Assembly: GCA_002168225.1 (NCBI GenBank)
Contig: NHBH01000001.1
Coordinates: 352,188 to 416,187, forward strand
Source: Micavibrio sp. TMED2
GTDB taxonomy: Bacteria > Pseudomonadota > Alphaproteobacteria > TMED2
Length of the DNA: 64,000 nt
Reading direction: 5' to 3'
Of the stretch, positions 44,346-53,350 are shown piece after piece. The notes under the pieces are model-generated. The model worked only from the letters and a program-made list of their open reading frames with translations, was not told where the DNA came from and made no database searches. The position numbers and the translations under genes are program-made. Numbering within the stretch: position 1 is the stretch's first letter; every line of letters begins with the position of its first letter.

Positions 44346-45356
44346 ATGACTGACAGTGACGCCAGTGCGACTGGCGGTGCGCCCGGCGGTACAAATGGCG
44401 GTGCCGACGAAGCGGTAAAGCCGGTTCTGAACAGAAGCGGCATGCCGGTGGTTGAACCATCGCTGGCCAAGGCGCTGCTGTGGCTCGGTCTTGCCATGAT
44501 CGGCTTCCAGGGCATCAATGCGATGATCAAGGAAGTCACCCAGTATATGCACCCGTTCGAGGTGGTGTTCTGGCGCAACCTGTTTGCGGTTTGCCTGATC
44601 CTGCCCTTCCTGATCGCCCGCCATGGCCGCCATGCCCTGACCCTGCAGCGCCCGAAACCGATCATCCTGCGCGGTGTTGTTGAGTTCATCACCATGGCTT
44701 GCGTCTTTACCGCTTTCAGCGGCATGCCGCTGGCCGAGGCGACTGCGATCATGTTCACCATGCCGATCTGGATCACGGTCGGTGCCGGGCTGTTTCTTGG
44801 TGAAGACATTCGCATGCGTCGCTGGATTGCCACCCTGATCGGGTTCTGCGGCATGCTGGTGATCGTGCGCCCCGGTGCGGGTGAGGTGACCTATTACGCC
44901 GCCGCCGCCATGATCGCCGCGGTGCTGATCGCGGTGTCGAGCCTGATCCTGCGTAAGGCAAGCCAGACCGACAGCCCCGGGCGCATCATCTGCTGGATGT
45001 CGCTGGTCGTGACACCATTCGGCTTCATCGCTGCCCAGCCCCATTGGCAGGGCATGACCCTTGAAATCGCCGGTATGCTGGCCATTGCCGTATTGTTCGG
45101 TACGCTCGGTCATTACAGCCAGACCCAGAGCTATCGTTTCGGTGAGGCGTCGCAACTGGCGCCCTATCGCTATGCCGAGCTGATCATGGCGGCGGTGATC
45201 GGTCTGGTGATCTTCGGTGAATGGCCGAGCATCTATACCTATATTGGCGGTGCGATCATTGCCGGGTCGGGTGTCTATATCGCCCATCGCGAGCATGTGC
45301 TGGAGAAGCGCTCCAAGGCCCGGGCCAGCAAGGCCTTGACCGAAGAGAAGATCTGA
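44346..45356 (+). CDS. DMT superfamily transporter (EamA)
   Basis: 336 residues, ten membrane helices in two EamA repeats. Patterns: HPFEVVFWRNLFAVCLILPF, MPLAEATAIMFTMPIWITVGA in repeat one and EASQLAPYRYAELIMAAVIGLVIFGEWPS in repeat two. Gly/Ala-rich 35-residue cytosolic tail first. Exporter of metabolites or amino acids; substrate unknown. Follows DUF3576 by 69 bases. Confidence 0.9.
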   Translation: MTDSDASATGGAPGGTNGGADEAVKPVLNRSGMPVVEPSLAKALLWLGLAMIGFQGINAMIKEVTQYMHPFEVVFWRNLFAVCLILPFLIARHGRHALTLQRPKPIILRGVVEFITMACVFTAFSGMPLAEATAIMFTMPIWITVGAGLFLGEDIRMRRWIATLIGFCGMLVIVRPGAGEVTYYAAAAMIAAVLIAVSSLILRKASQTDSPGRIICWMSLVVTPFGFIAAQPHWQGMTLEIAGMLAIAVLFGTLGHYSQTQSYRFGEASQLAPYRYAELIMAAVIGLVIFGEWPSIYTYIGGAIIAGSGVYIAHREHVLEKRSKARASKALTEEKI

Positions 45357-45377
45357 CCCTTAACGCAGGCTTCTGGT

Positions 45378-46595
45378 TTAGAGGCTGTCCAGTGCCTGCA
45401 CCAGATCGCCGATCAGGTGATCCGCATGTTCCAGCCCGATTGACAGCCGCAGCAGGTCATCCGCTGCGCCATAATCCGGCCCCTCGATCGTATGACGATG
45501 CTCGATCAGCGTCTCCGGTCCGCCGAGCGAGGTGGCGGCGATAATCACCTTCAGCTTCTCAATCACGCTCAGGGCAGCTTCAGAACTGCCGGTGACATGA
45601 AATGACATGAGCGCGCCAAAGCCGCCGGGCATCTGGCGTTGGGCAAGGTCATGATCGGGATGGCTGGTCAGGCCCGGATAGTTTACCCGGTGCACCTTGG
45701 GATGCTGTTCCAGCGCCTCGGCAACCGCTTGCGCCGATTGGCAGCTGCGCTCGACCCGGACGGCCAGTGTGCGCAGACCGCGACCGAGCAGCCAGGCGCC
45801 GAAGGGATTGAGCACAGCCCCGCCGAGTTTGCGCTCAAGGCGCAGGGCGGTCCAGATCGGGTGATCGGTCTGGATGGTCGTCACCAGCCCGGCCAGCACA
45901 TCGGAATGACCGTTCAGTGACTTGGTCGCGGAATGAAACACCAGATCGGCACCGAGATGGAGCGGGCGGCTGAGCAGCGGCGGGGCGACGGTGCCATCCA
46001 CTGCCACCACCGCGCCAACCCCATGGGCCTTGGCGGCAATCGCGGCAATATCGAGAATGTAGAGATAGGGGTTCGAGGGCACTTCGATCCAGACCAGATC
46101 GGTTGGCTGGTCCAGTGCGGCATCGAGGCTGTCCGCCTGATGCGGATCGAACCAGACAATCTCGGCGGCATTGGCGGCGACCAGTGTTTCCACCAGTTTC
46201 ACCGTGCCGAAATACATCGAGCGCTGGATTACCAGCCGCGCCCGGCGACCCTGCTGTCCGGCAACCGCAATCGCCGCCCGCATGATCGCGGTGATCCCGG
46301 CCATGCCGGACCCGAACAGCATGGCCTCGGCCTTGCTGTCGGCCCCTGCCTCGAGTTTTGCCAGCACGGTTTCGACCTGTGCCACCGTCGGGTCTTCGTC
46401 CCGGATATAGGTGCCGCCATGGGACGGGAGTTGGTACTGCGCATCACGGGCATAGGTCGTGGCCGGATAGATCGGCGGGATGACGCTGCCGGTCGGGGCG
46501 TCGATATAATGGTCGAGCTGGGCCAGCAGGGTGGTTTGTTCGGCCAGAATATCGGCTGGTAAAGCGGACTGACGGGATGCTGCTTGGTCGCTCAT
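45378..46595 (-). CDS. metC: Cystathionine beta-lyase
   Basis: 405 residues, PLP enzyme of the Cys/Met metabolism family. Converts cystathionine to homocysteine for methionine synthesis. PLP lysine in HSATKSLNGHSDVLAG; GSGMAGITAIM and IEVPSNPYLYILD line the cofactor. PPIYPATTYARDAQYQ near the start is typical. ATG 46595 begins the family N-terminus; 25 codons before it are not conserved. Cystathionine gamma-lyase cannot be fully excluded. Confidence 0.87.
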   Translation of the reverse strand: MSDQAASRQSALPADILAEQTTLLAQLDHYIDAPTGSVIPPIYPATTYARDAQYQLPSHGGTYIRDEDPTVAQVETVLAKLEAGADSKAEAMLFGSGMAGITAIMRAAIAVAGQQGRRARLVIQRSMYFGTVKLVETLVAANAAEIVWFDPHQADSLDAALDQPTDLVWIEVPSNPYLYILDIAAIAAKAHGVGAVVAVDGTVAPPLLSRPLHLGADLVFHSATKSLNGHSDVLAGLVTTIQTDHPIWTALRLERKLGGAVLNPFGAWLLGRGLRTLAVRVERSCQSAQAVAEALEQHPKVHRVNYPGLTSHPDHDLAQRQMPGGFGALMSFHVTGSSEAALSVIEKLKVIIAATSLGGPETLIEHRHTIEGPDYGAADDLLRLSIGLEHADHLIGDLVQALDSL

Positions 46596-46894
46596 GGGCT
46601 GTTGTCGCCTGTTGCTAAAGGGTCGCCGATGGGAAGTTAAGGGCGAGGAGTGATCGAAGAAAGCAGACAATCATGAGCCGATCACCCAAAACAAGTGACA
46701 AGCTGTCATGGCTGCCGGTTTCCGGTCCTGCAATCCCTTCTGTATGGGGCGTTTTGTCAGGAAGTCGCTGATTGAGAAACGTGTAAACTAATTGGCGGGT
46801 TTTTGACGGCTTAAATTGCCGCATCGGGTTAAGGCTGGTAGGTTATTCCGGTCGCATTCGTGATTTTCTATATTTCTCTCAGGGCCACTGTCAC

Positions 46895-48028
46895 ATGTCT
46901 GATACCCAACCTTCCGTGCCATCCATTACCACGACCGCTGTTGCCACGGCGCAAGCCGAGGAAACCGCACTCAGCCCGGACGTGGCGCTGGTGTCCAAGA
47001 TCAAGGGCGAGATCGACCTCGCCGACCGGGCTCAGCTGATCTCCTTCGGTGATACGGCACAGCGGGAAGTGGCGGCATTCGCCGACCGTATCCTGTCGGA
47101 AACCCTGAACAAGGATACCGGTCCGGTCGGTAACCTCCTCAGTGACATGATGCTGAAGGTCAAGGGGCTTGACCCGAAAAGCCTTGATAAGCTTGGCTTC
47201 TTCGAGCGGATTTTCGGCGGGCTGAAAGCCAAGGTTGAGCGGTTCAAATCCCAGTTCACCACGGTTGCCGCCCAGATCGACCGGATTGCCATCGAATTGC
47301 AGAGCCAGCAGGAAATCCTCAAGCGCGACATCGCCATGCTCGACGGTCTGCATGGCAAGAATCTCGACCAGATGAAGATGCTCGAGGCCTTCATCGTGGC
47401 CGGTACCGAATATGTCGAGGAAGCGCGGACCAAATTGCTGCCCGAGCTGGAACAAAAGGTACAAAGCGCCGGTGAGGGCGCTGAGGGACAGCTGGCGGCG
47501 CAAGCGCTCAACGATGCCCGTCAGGCGCTGGAGCGGCTGGAGAAGAAAATCCACGATCTGAAACTGAGCCGGGTGATTGCCCTGCAGGCCCTGCCGCAGA
47601 TCCGTCTGGTCCAGAGCGGTAATGCGACCCTGGTTGAAAAACTGCAAAGCTCGGTTGCGACCACGATCCCGACCTGGAAAAACCAGATGACCATCGCGCT
47701 CGCCATCCATCGCCAGCGTGAGGCGCTGGAGCTGCAGAAGAATGTCTCCGAGGCCACCAACCAGATGCTGCGCGACAATGCCGAACGGCTGCGGGCCGGT
47801 ACGGTTGAGGTCGAGCAGGAAAGCCAGCGCGGCGTGGTCGATATCGAGACCCTGACCAAGGTGAATGACGAGCTCATCGGCACCATCAATGATGTTCTGC
47901 GGATTCAGGAAGAGGGCAGACAGCAGCGCAAGGCGGCAGAAGTCGAGATGAAGCGCATTGAGGGTGAGTTGAAGGATACGCTGGCACAGGCTGCGGCCCG
48001 GCAACAAGACGGAAAACCGGCCGCCTGA
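46895..48028 (+). CDS. TelA/KlaA family toxic-anion resistance protein
   Basis: 377 residues, almost entirely helical with long coiled coils. TelA family patterns: LISFGDTAQREVAAFADRIL, LSDMMLKVKGLDP, FFERIFGGLKAKVERF, LEAFIVAGTEYVEEA and LTKVNDELIGTINDVLRIQEEG. TelA is named from tellurite resistance but its chemistry is unknown. First gene of a four-gene operon with a VWA/binding-protein fusion, XpaC and a binding protein; TelA-XpaC linkage is recurrent in bacteria. A 299-base upstream gap should hold the promoter (TTGACG at 46803 is a weak -35 candidate). Confidence 0.9.
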   Translation: MSDTQPSVPSITTTAVATAQAEETALSPDVALVSKIKGEIDLADRAQLISFGDTAQREVAAFADRILSETLNKDTGPVGNLLSDMMLKVKGLDPKSLDKLGFFERIFGGLKAKVERFKSQFTTVAAQIDRIAIELQSQQEILKRDIAMLDGLHGKNLDQMKMLEAFIVAGTEYVEEARTKLLPELEQKVQSAGEGAEGQLAAQALNDARQALERLEKKIHDLKLSRVIALQALPQIRLVQSGNATLVEKLQSSVATTIPTWKNQMTIALAIHRQREALELQKNVSEATNQMLRDNAERLRAGTVEVEQESQRGVVDIETLTKVNDELIGTINDVLRIQEEGRQQRKAAEVEMKRIEGELKDTLAQAAARQQDGKPAA

Positions 48029-48057
48029 TCGGTATGGTTGGGACGAGGTAAACACTC

Positions 48058-49743
48058 ATGTCTGCTGACAAGAATCCCTGGGGACCCCGCAAATCCGGCA
48101 ATCGTGGCCAATCGGGTCGCCGCAAGACGTTTCCGCAACTGCTGCTGATGGCGGCGGGCATCCTCATCATGGTGTCTGCCCTGTCCAATATCTTTATGGA
48201 CAGCGTCATCAATGATCTGACAGCGGAAAGTCCCGGCAAGCTCGGTCGGGCCTTCGTGATCTATTCCGGGTCCGAGAACAAGAGTCTGGAGCCGATTGTC
48301 ACTGAATACTGTCAGGACCAGAACGTGTTGTGCGATGTCCAGTACAAGGGCTCGCTCGATATCGGCATGGCGGTGGAGCAAGGGGTCGAGCAGATCGATG
48401 CGGTCTGGCCTGCCAACGGCATCTGGATCGACATGTTCGACCGCTCGCGGCGGGTCAAGCATCTGGCCTCGATCAGTCGCTCGCCGGTTATCCTCGGCGT
48501 GCGGAAGTCGAAGGCGGCAGAGCTGGGCTGGATCGATGCCGATGTCTCCATGGATGATATTGTCCGGGCGGTCACCGAGGGACGGCTCCGGTTCCTCATG
48601 ACCTCGGCCACGCAATCCAATTCCGGTGCCGGTGCCTATCTCGCCATGCTGTCGGCCACGGTCGGCAGCGATGCCGTTCTGACCGCTGCTGATCTCGAGC
48701 TGTCGGATACCCAGCAGAAGATCAAATCCCTGCTGCATGGGGTGGCGCGCAGTTCCGGGTCATCCGGCTGGTTGCGCGATCTGTTCCTGAAATCCGATGC
48801 CGAGGGCGTCAAATACGATGCCATGTGGAATTACGAGGCCATTCTGGCGGAAACCAATCGCAGCTTGCGTGAGCGTAACAGCGAGTTGCTCTGGGCGGTC
48901 TATCCGACCGATGGCGTTGCCTTTGCCGACAGTCCGCTCGGTTTTGTCGATCGTGGGCAGGAGGCCGGTTTTGAAGAGTTCTTCCTGTCCCTGCAGGAAT
49001 ATCTGCTGAGTGAAAAGGTCCAGAGCCAGCTGGTCGCCGCCGATCGTCGGGTCGCGCTGGGCCGGGCCAATGCGGTGGGTACACCTGACCCGAGCTGGAA
49101 TTTCGATCCCCGGCGGTTTGTGACCGCCATCCGTATGCCGGAGCCGGATGTGGTGCGCCGGGCGCTGATCCTGTATCAGGAAACCCTGCGCCGTCCGTCG
49201 CTGACCATCTATTGCCTTGATTTCTCCGGCAGTATGGAAGGCCGCGGCGAGGCTGACCTGAAACAGGCGATGAGCCTGTTGCTGACCCCGTCGCGGGCGC
49301 GTGAGGTACTGATTCAGGCGGGATCACAGGACCGGTTCATGGTCATTCCGTTTGATAACGACCCGCGTGACGTGATTGATGGTACCGGCTCGCCCGAGGA
49401 TCAGGCCCGCCTGCTCTCGGCGATCAACCGGGAAATGTCCGGTGGCGGCACTAATATCTATGCCTGTGTCCGCCGGGCGCTGGAGGAAATGCGCACGATA
49501 ACGGATTTCGAGAACTACCTGCCAGCGGTCGTGCTGATGACCGATGGACGTTCCGATGGCGATGTGGCGGAGATTACCTCTGCCCGCCGTGGTCTTGTCG
49601 GTGATGTACCGGTTTTCGGTATCACCTTCGGCAATGCCGATCGCAGTCAGGTTGACCGGCTGGCCGATCAGACCAGTGCCCGGGTGTTTGACGGCACCAA
49701 ATCGCTGGTCAGTGCCTTCCGTACAGCGCGTGGATATAACTGA
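48058..49743 (+). CDS. Membrane-anchored binding-protein domain fused to VWA domain
   Basis: 561 residues. One N-terminal membrane helix (FPQLLLMAAGILIMVSALSNIF) puts the rest outside the cytoplasm. Residues about 60-370 form a periplasmic binding-protein-like domain (AFVIYSGSENKSLEPIV, AVWPANGIWIDMF, SATQSNSGAGAYLAML, WAVYPTDGVAFADSPLGF). Residues 380-561 are a VWA domain with an intact MIDAS: Asp388-x-Ser390-x-Ser392 (DFSGS), GGGTNIYA and LMTDGRSDGD. Starts 29 bases after TelA and ends 3 bases before XpaC. A metal-dependent ligand sensor or adhesion module is suggested. Confidence 0.85.
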   Translation: MSADKNPWGPRKSGNRGQSGRRKTFPQLLLMAAGILIMVSALSNIFMDSVINDLTAESPGKLGRAFVIYSGSENKSLEPIVTEYCQDQNVLCDVQYKGSLDIGMAVEQGVEQIDAVWPANGIWIDMFDRSRRVKHLASISRSPVILGVRKSKAAELGWIDADVSMDDIVRAVTEGRLRFLMTSATQSNSGAGAYLAMLSATVGSDAVLTAADLELSDTQQKIKSLLHGVARSSGSSGWLRDLFLKSDAEGVKYDAMWNYEAILAETNRSLRERNSELLWAVYPTDGVAFADSPLGFVDRGQEAGFEEFFLSLQEYLLSEKVQSQLVAADRRVALGRANAVGTPDPSWNFDPRRFVTAIRMPEPDVVRRALILYQETLRRPSLTIYCLDFSGSMEGRGEADLKQAMSLLLTPSRAREVLIQAGSQDRFMVIPFDNDPRDVIDGTGSPEDQARLLSAINREMSGGGTNIYACVRRALEEMRTITDFENYLPAVVLMTDGRSDGDVAEITSARRGLVGDVPVFGITFGNADRSQVDRLADQTSARVFDGTKSLVSAFRTARGYN

Positions 49744-49746
49744 TCT

Positions 49747-50370
49747 ATGGCCCGGCGCAGTGTTCTGACAGATAACCGCGATCTGATCGCCGGGGCGGTC
49801 GGTGGCGGCTTTGCCCCGCTGGCGACATTCCTGTTCGGGTTGCCGATCTATGCCACACTGCCCGGGGCGCTGCTGGTGTTTTTCGGTACCCGGCTGATTT
49901 TGACGCCCAAGGCCTTTTTCGAGGACCTGCCAAAGGGCGAGTTCAGCGAGGCCCGTATCGATCTTGCCCGTGATGTGCTGATTGCGGCGGATCACGCTCT
50001 GGCCAGTCTCGCCGCCACGGTTGAACATCTGCGCAATGAGGCGGTGCAGGACAAGCTGCTGCATCTGCACCGCATCGCCAGCGAGGTGGTGAGCGAGGTC
50101 GAGCGTGACCCGGAACGTCTGATGCAGGTGCAGCGTCTGCTGACCTATTACCTGCCGGCGGCGAGCCGCTTGTCCACCGGCTATCTCGCCCTTGAGCGCA
50201 AGCGTAACCCAAACCCTGAACGGGTGGCGGAAACCGAGGCGATGATTGCCCGTCTGGACAAGATTTTTGATGATTATGCCGACCGTCTGGTGATGCCGGA
50301 GGTCGAAGGATTGGACGTTGAGCTTCGTCTGTTGGATGATGCGATACGGGATGAAGAGTTCAAGGCTTAG
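49747..50370 (+). CDS. XpaC-like protein (5-bromo-4-chloroindolyl phosphate hydrolysis family)
   Basis: 207 residues. One or two hydrophobic helices near the start (LIAGAVGGGFAPLATFLFGLPIYATLPGALLVFFGTRLIL), then a long helical domain with LHRIASEVVSEVERDPERLMQVQRLLTYYLPAASRL, the XpaC pattern (helix-DP-helix with 'YYLP..l.L'). Anchored in the inner membrane facing the cytoplasm. XpaC and TelA often sit together; both are helical and may interact. Biochemical role unknown despite the name. Confidence 0.75.
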   Translation: MARRSVLTDNRDLIAGAVGGGFAPLATFLFGLPIYATLPGALLVFFGTRLILTPKAFFEDLPKGEFSEARIDLARDVLIAADHALASLAATVEHLRNEAVQDKLLHLHRIASEVVSEVERDPERLMQVQRLLTYYLPAASRLSTGYLALERKRNPNPERVAETEAMIARLDKIFDDYADRLVMPEVEGLDVELRLLDDAIRDEEFKA

Positions 50371-50382
50371 AACGGCTGGATT

Positions 50383-51504
50383 ATGGGTATCAACAGACGA
50401 CAGATGGGCCTCGGCCTGCTCGCCACCGGGATCGGCGGGACCGCTGCCTATTCCTTGCTGTCCGATGGTGATCTGGCGGCGCTGGTCACCGGTCAGCATG
50501 CCGACCCGATTGACCTCTGGGGCTTCATTGGTGGTGAGAAGGCCGATTTCATCCGCAATCCGCAGGTGGTGGCGCATCTGAAACGTGCCCATGGCCTGAC
50601 GATCGATGCCCGCCGTGCCGGCTCCGTGGAAATGGTCAGCGAGCAGCAGATATTCGGTCAGGGGCCGGATTTCCTCTGGCCCTCCAGCAGCGTCATGGTC
50701 GAGATGGCCCGGCAACACGGTGTGCCGGTGCGCCGGGATCAGGTGATCTTCAACTCCCCGATCGTGCTCTACAGCTGGCTGCCGATCGTGCAGGCGCTGA
50801 TGGCCGAGGGCATTGTCGAGGAGCGCAAGCCGGATTTCTTTGTCGTTGACCTCAAACGTCTGATCGAGGCGGTGATCGAGGGGCGGAGCTGGGCATCGCT
50901 CGGCGTCGACCGGCTCTATGGACAGGTCATCATCAACGCCACCGATCCGACCAAATCCAACAGCGGTTTCATGTTTGCCGGGCTGGTGGCCAATCTGCTC
51001 AGCGACGGTGTGGCGACCACGGACGGTATCGGACGGCATCTGGATGCCATTGACCATCTGTTCGAGCGCATGGGTTACAAGGAGCATTCGAGCGGCAAGC
51101 TCTGGAACAGCTATCTCAACGAAGGCATGGGTGGCAAACCGCTGGTCATCGGCTATGAGAACCAGTTGATCGAATTCGTGCTCGGCCAGCCCGACAGCTG
51201 GTCACGGATTAGGACCTCGCCGATGCGCCCGGTGGCGCTCTATCCCGAGCCGACGGTTTATTCTGCCCATCCGCTGCTCAGTCTGAACCAGAATGCCGAC
51301 CGATTGATTGCCGCGCTGAAGGACCCGGTTATTCAGGATATGGCATGGTCCGATCACGGATTCCGTGGCCAGCTCGGCGGGGCGGGCAATGCCGATCTCG
51401 GTATTCCCGGTGTGCCGAGCCAGCTCGACCTGATCGCGCCGATGCCCGATGCCCGGGTCATGGTGGCGGTGCTGGACAGCATGCGGTCCTTATCGACACT
51501 TTAA
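50383..51504 (+). CDS. Solute-binding-protein-like protein
   Basis: 373 residues. An N-terminal hydrophobic stretch after charged residues (RRQMGLGLLATGIGGTAAYSLL) acts as a signal or anchor. The rest is a type II binding-protein fold and is clearly related to the middle of the VWA fusion two genes upstream: FLWPSSSVMVEM matches VWPANGIWIDMF, TDPTKSNSGFMFAGL matches TSATQSNSGAGAYLAM, and RPVALYPEPTVYSAHPLL matches ELLWAVYPTDGVAFADSPL. No transporter genes nearby. Begins 12 bases after XpaC. Confidence 0.8.
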   Translation: MGINRRQMGLGLLATGIGGTAAYSLLSDGDLAALVTGQHADPIDLWGFIGGEKADFIRNPQVVAHLKRAHGLTIDARRAGSVEMVSEQQIFGQGPDFLWPSSSVMVEMARQHGVPVRRDQVIFNSPIVLYSWLPIVQALMAEGIVEERKPDFFVVDLKRLIEAVIEGRSWASLGVDRLYGQVIINATDPTKSNSGFMFAGLVANLLSDGVATTDGIGRHLDAIDHLFERMGYKEHSSGKLWNSYLNEGMGGKPLVIGYENQLIEFVLGQPDSWSRIRTSPMRPVALYPEPTVYSAHPLLSLNQNADRLIAALKDPVIQDMAWSDHGFRGQLGGAGNADLGIPGVPSQLDLIAPMPDARVMVAVLDSMRSLSTL

Positions 51505-51605
51505 TGATGTTGAAACCGGCTTGATGTTAAATGGGTTCTTGGAGATCATGTGACATCAAACTATCCTGAGAAAATCACGTTCACAGACTCCCGCTGGCTA
51601 CCATA

Positions 51606-52169
51606 ATGACTGACGACGAACGCATGACCGGACAAGAATCCTCCCGGACACACCATCCTTCGGATGACCTGTCTGAACCGGCATCGACGGTTGAGGTCAT
51701 CCCGGCCGACATAAACCTGAAAATGAAAATGGGTGGCCGTCCGGGGCGTCGGGGCCAGATCAGTGCCGATGCGATTGCCAAGGCCGAGAAGGCAGTTAAG
51801 AAGGTCGGTGAGAACTATATCGAGGTCGGTCGGTCGCAGGTAGCAACACTGATCGGCCAGTTTGCTGCCGTCCGTGCCAATCCCAAGGATGCGCGAAGTG
51901 CCATCACCCAGGTGGCCATGACCGCACGGGAAATCATGGGACAGGCAAAAACCTGTGGCTACAGCCTGCTGACCAATGTGGCCGAATCCCTGTACAAGTT
52001 TCTGGCTGACCGGTCATCACTGGGCCCGAAGGAAATGGCCTTCGCCGAGGCGCATCTGGGTGTGATGCAGAATGTCGTGGCCCATGATCTGGGCGGCGAT
52101 GGCGGTCCGGTGGGCAAGGAATTGCTGCAGTCTCTGGCGATTGCCAAGCAGAAACTGACCAAAACCTGA
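51606..52169 (+). CDS. Hypothetical all-helical protein, Hpt-like
   Basis: 187 residues. A polar first 60 residues, then helices (AIAKAEKAVKKVGENYIEV, ITQVAMTAREIMGQAKTCGY, LLTNVAESLYKFLAD, AEAHLGVMQNVVAHDL). The arrangement could be an Hpt-type or chemotaxis-adaptor-like bundle, but the signature His-x-x-Lys-Gly is not visible. Converges on a receiver-domain gene (16 bases between stops), which makes a signalling role plausible. Confidence 0.6.
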   Translation: MTDDERMTGQESSRTHHPSDDLSEPASTVEVIPADINLKMKMGGRPGRRGQISADAIAKAEKAVKKVGENYIEVGRSQVATLIGQFAAVRANPKDARSAITQVAMTAREIMGQAKTCGYSLLTNVAESLYKFLADRSSLGPKEMAFAEAHLGVMQNVVAHDLGGDGGPVGKELLQSLAIAKQKLTKT

Positions 52170-52184
52170 TCCTGAATTTGAAAC

Positions 52185-53258
52185 TCAGCTATCCGTACCC
52201 TCACCCGGGGGCTGTATGGGTGGCAGCATGATCGGCCCTTGTGGTGCGATCGGTTGCTGGCCGTGCTTCTGATAGGTTTTGGCCAGATTGATAATATCCG
52301 GATTGGGCAGTGCAGTCAGGCCGATGGTCATCTTGACCGCCTCGACCAGATCCTTCAGCAGCATCACATCCATATCGCTGATCTGGTCCGTATGGCGCGC
52401 GATCATCTGTATCTGTTCGCGCAGGCTGCGGGCCAGTTCGACCATGGCCAGATTGTCCAATTGTTCGCCGATACGCTGGATGTCACGGAGCAGGCTTAGC
52501 ATGACACGGAACCAGCCGCGTATCTGCTTCGATCCGGCGGTGTTATCCGCGCTCGCCTGCTGGTCGAAATGCGCTTCCAGTACCAGATGGCTCAAGACCC
52601 CGAGTGACTGGGCATGTTGCTCCAGCCGTGCGCCGATGATGGCTTCGACCGCATTCTTGATGGTCTGGCCGGCACCGCCATCGGTGGTTGGTTCGCCGGT
52701 AATCTGCTGCAACAGGGTATTGGGCACGGCCAACTGGTCGATGGTCGAGGGGCGGTCATCATCGAGCCGCCGGTCCGGGCCGACATAGTCGCTGGTGACG
52801 ATGAATGGTCGCCGGTGAATGGCGACATATTCGATCCGCTCGCCAAGGGTCCGGGCGGTGATCGGCTTAACGATCACATCGTCGGCGCCCTGACGGATCA
52901 GGCTCGTGATATGGCGGCCCTCGACCGATCGTGTGGTGACAATAATGACCACAAACGGGTTGCTGCCGATCCGGCCATGGCGGATGGCATCGATAAAGCT
53001 ACCGAGTGATTGGGTTATCTGTTCGTCGATAATGATCAGATCGGGAATGATCCCGTCGGTCGGACAGGCCTGATCAGCGGGGGCAAGTGTGGATTTCAGT
53101 GTGGCCAGATCATTGACGGCGCTGACATTCTGGCACCCCATGCCATTGATGGCATCGGTGAAGCGATCACATTCCGCATTGTCGCCGTCGGCAATCAGAA
53201 CGCGCGCGTTCTCGAAACCACCGGAACCCGGACTGATTGTGCCACTGATGATCGCCAA
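52185..53258 (-). CDS. Receiver-domain protein with C-terminal helical domain
   Basis: 357 residues. An N-terminal receiver-like domain: VLIADGDN at residues 20-27 supplies the acidic pocket, phospho-acceptor Asp78 in LIIIDEQ, switch Thr in IIVTTRS and Lys in VIVKPIT. Residues about 150-180 are a charged linker with GPDRRLDDDRPS, and 180-330 form a helical domain (LVLEAHFDQQASAD..., VELARSLREQIQMIARH). No DNA-binding domain, so it probably acts by protein contact. Partner kinase not in window. Confidence 0.75.
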   Translation of the reverse strand: MAIISGTISPGSGGFENARVLIADGDNAECDRFTDAINGMGCQNVSAVNDLATLKSTLAPADQACPTDGIIPDLIIIDEQITQSLGSFIDAIRHGRIGSNPFVVIIVTTRSVEGRHITSLIRQGADDVIVKPITARTLGERIEYVAIHRRPFIVTSDYVGPDRRLDDDRPSTIDQLAVPNTLLQQITGEPTTDGGAGQTIKNAVEAIIGARLEQHAQSLGVLSHLVLEAHFDQQASADNTAGSKQIRGWFRVMLSLLRDIQRIGEQLDNLAMVELARSLREQIQMIARHTDQISDMDVMLLKDLVEAVKMTIGLTALPNPDIINLAKTYQKHGQQPIAPQGPIMLPPIQPPGEGTDS

Positions 53259-53350
53259 AAGCGCCTCCCCATTCCCCGATAGGAAGTATACACCAGATCA
53301 TTTCGGAACCCCATAAAAACTCTTGCGACAATAATAGGGTAAGAGGGGTA

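Noticed and set aside
43833-45296. 487-codon minus-strand frame opposite DUF3576 and the DMT transporter
   Set aside because: Both plus-strand genes have clear family features; the frame is His/Asp/Gly-rich noise typical of antisense translation.
49324-51087. 587-codon open frame on the minus strand across the VWA/XpaC/binding-protein operon
   Set aside because: Lies antisense to three well-supported genes with real domains; long antisense frames are common in G/C-rich coding DNA. No domain or start site.
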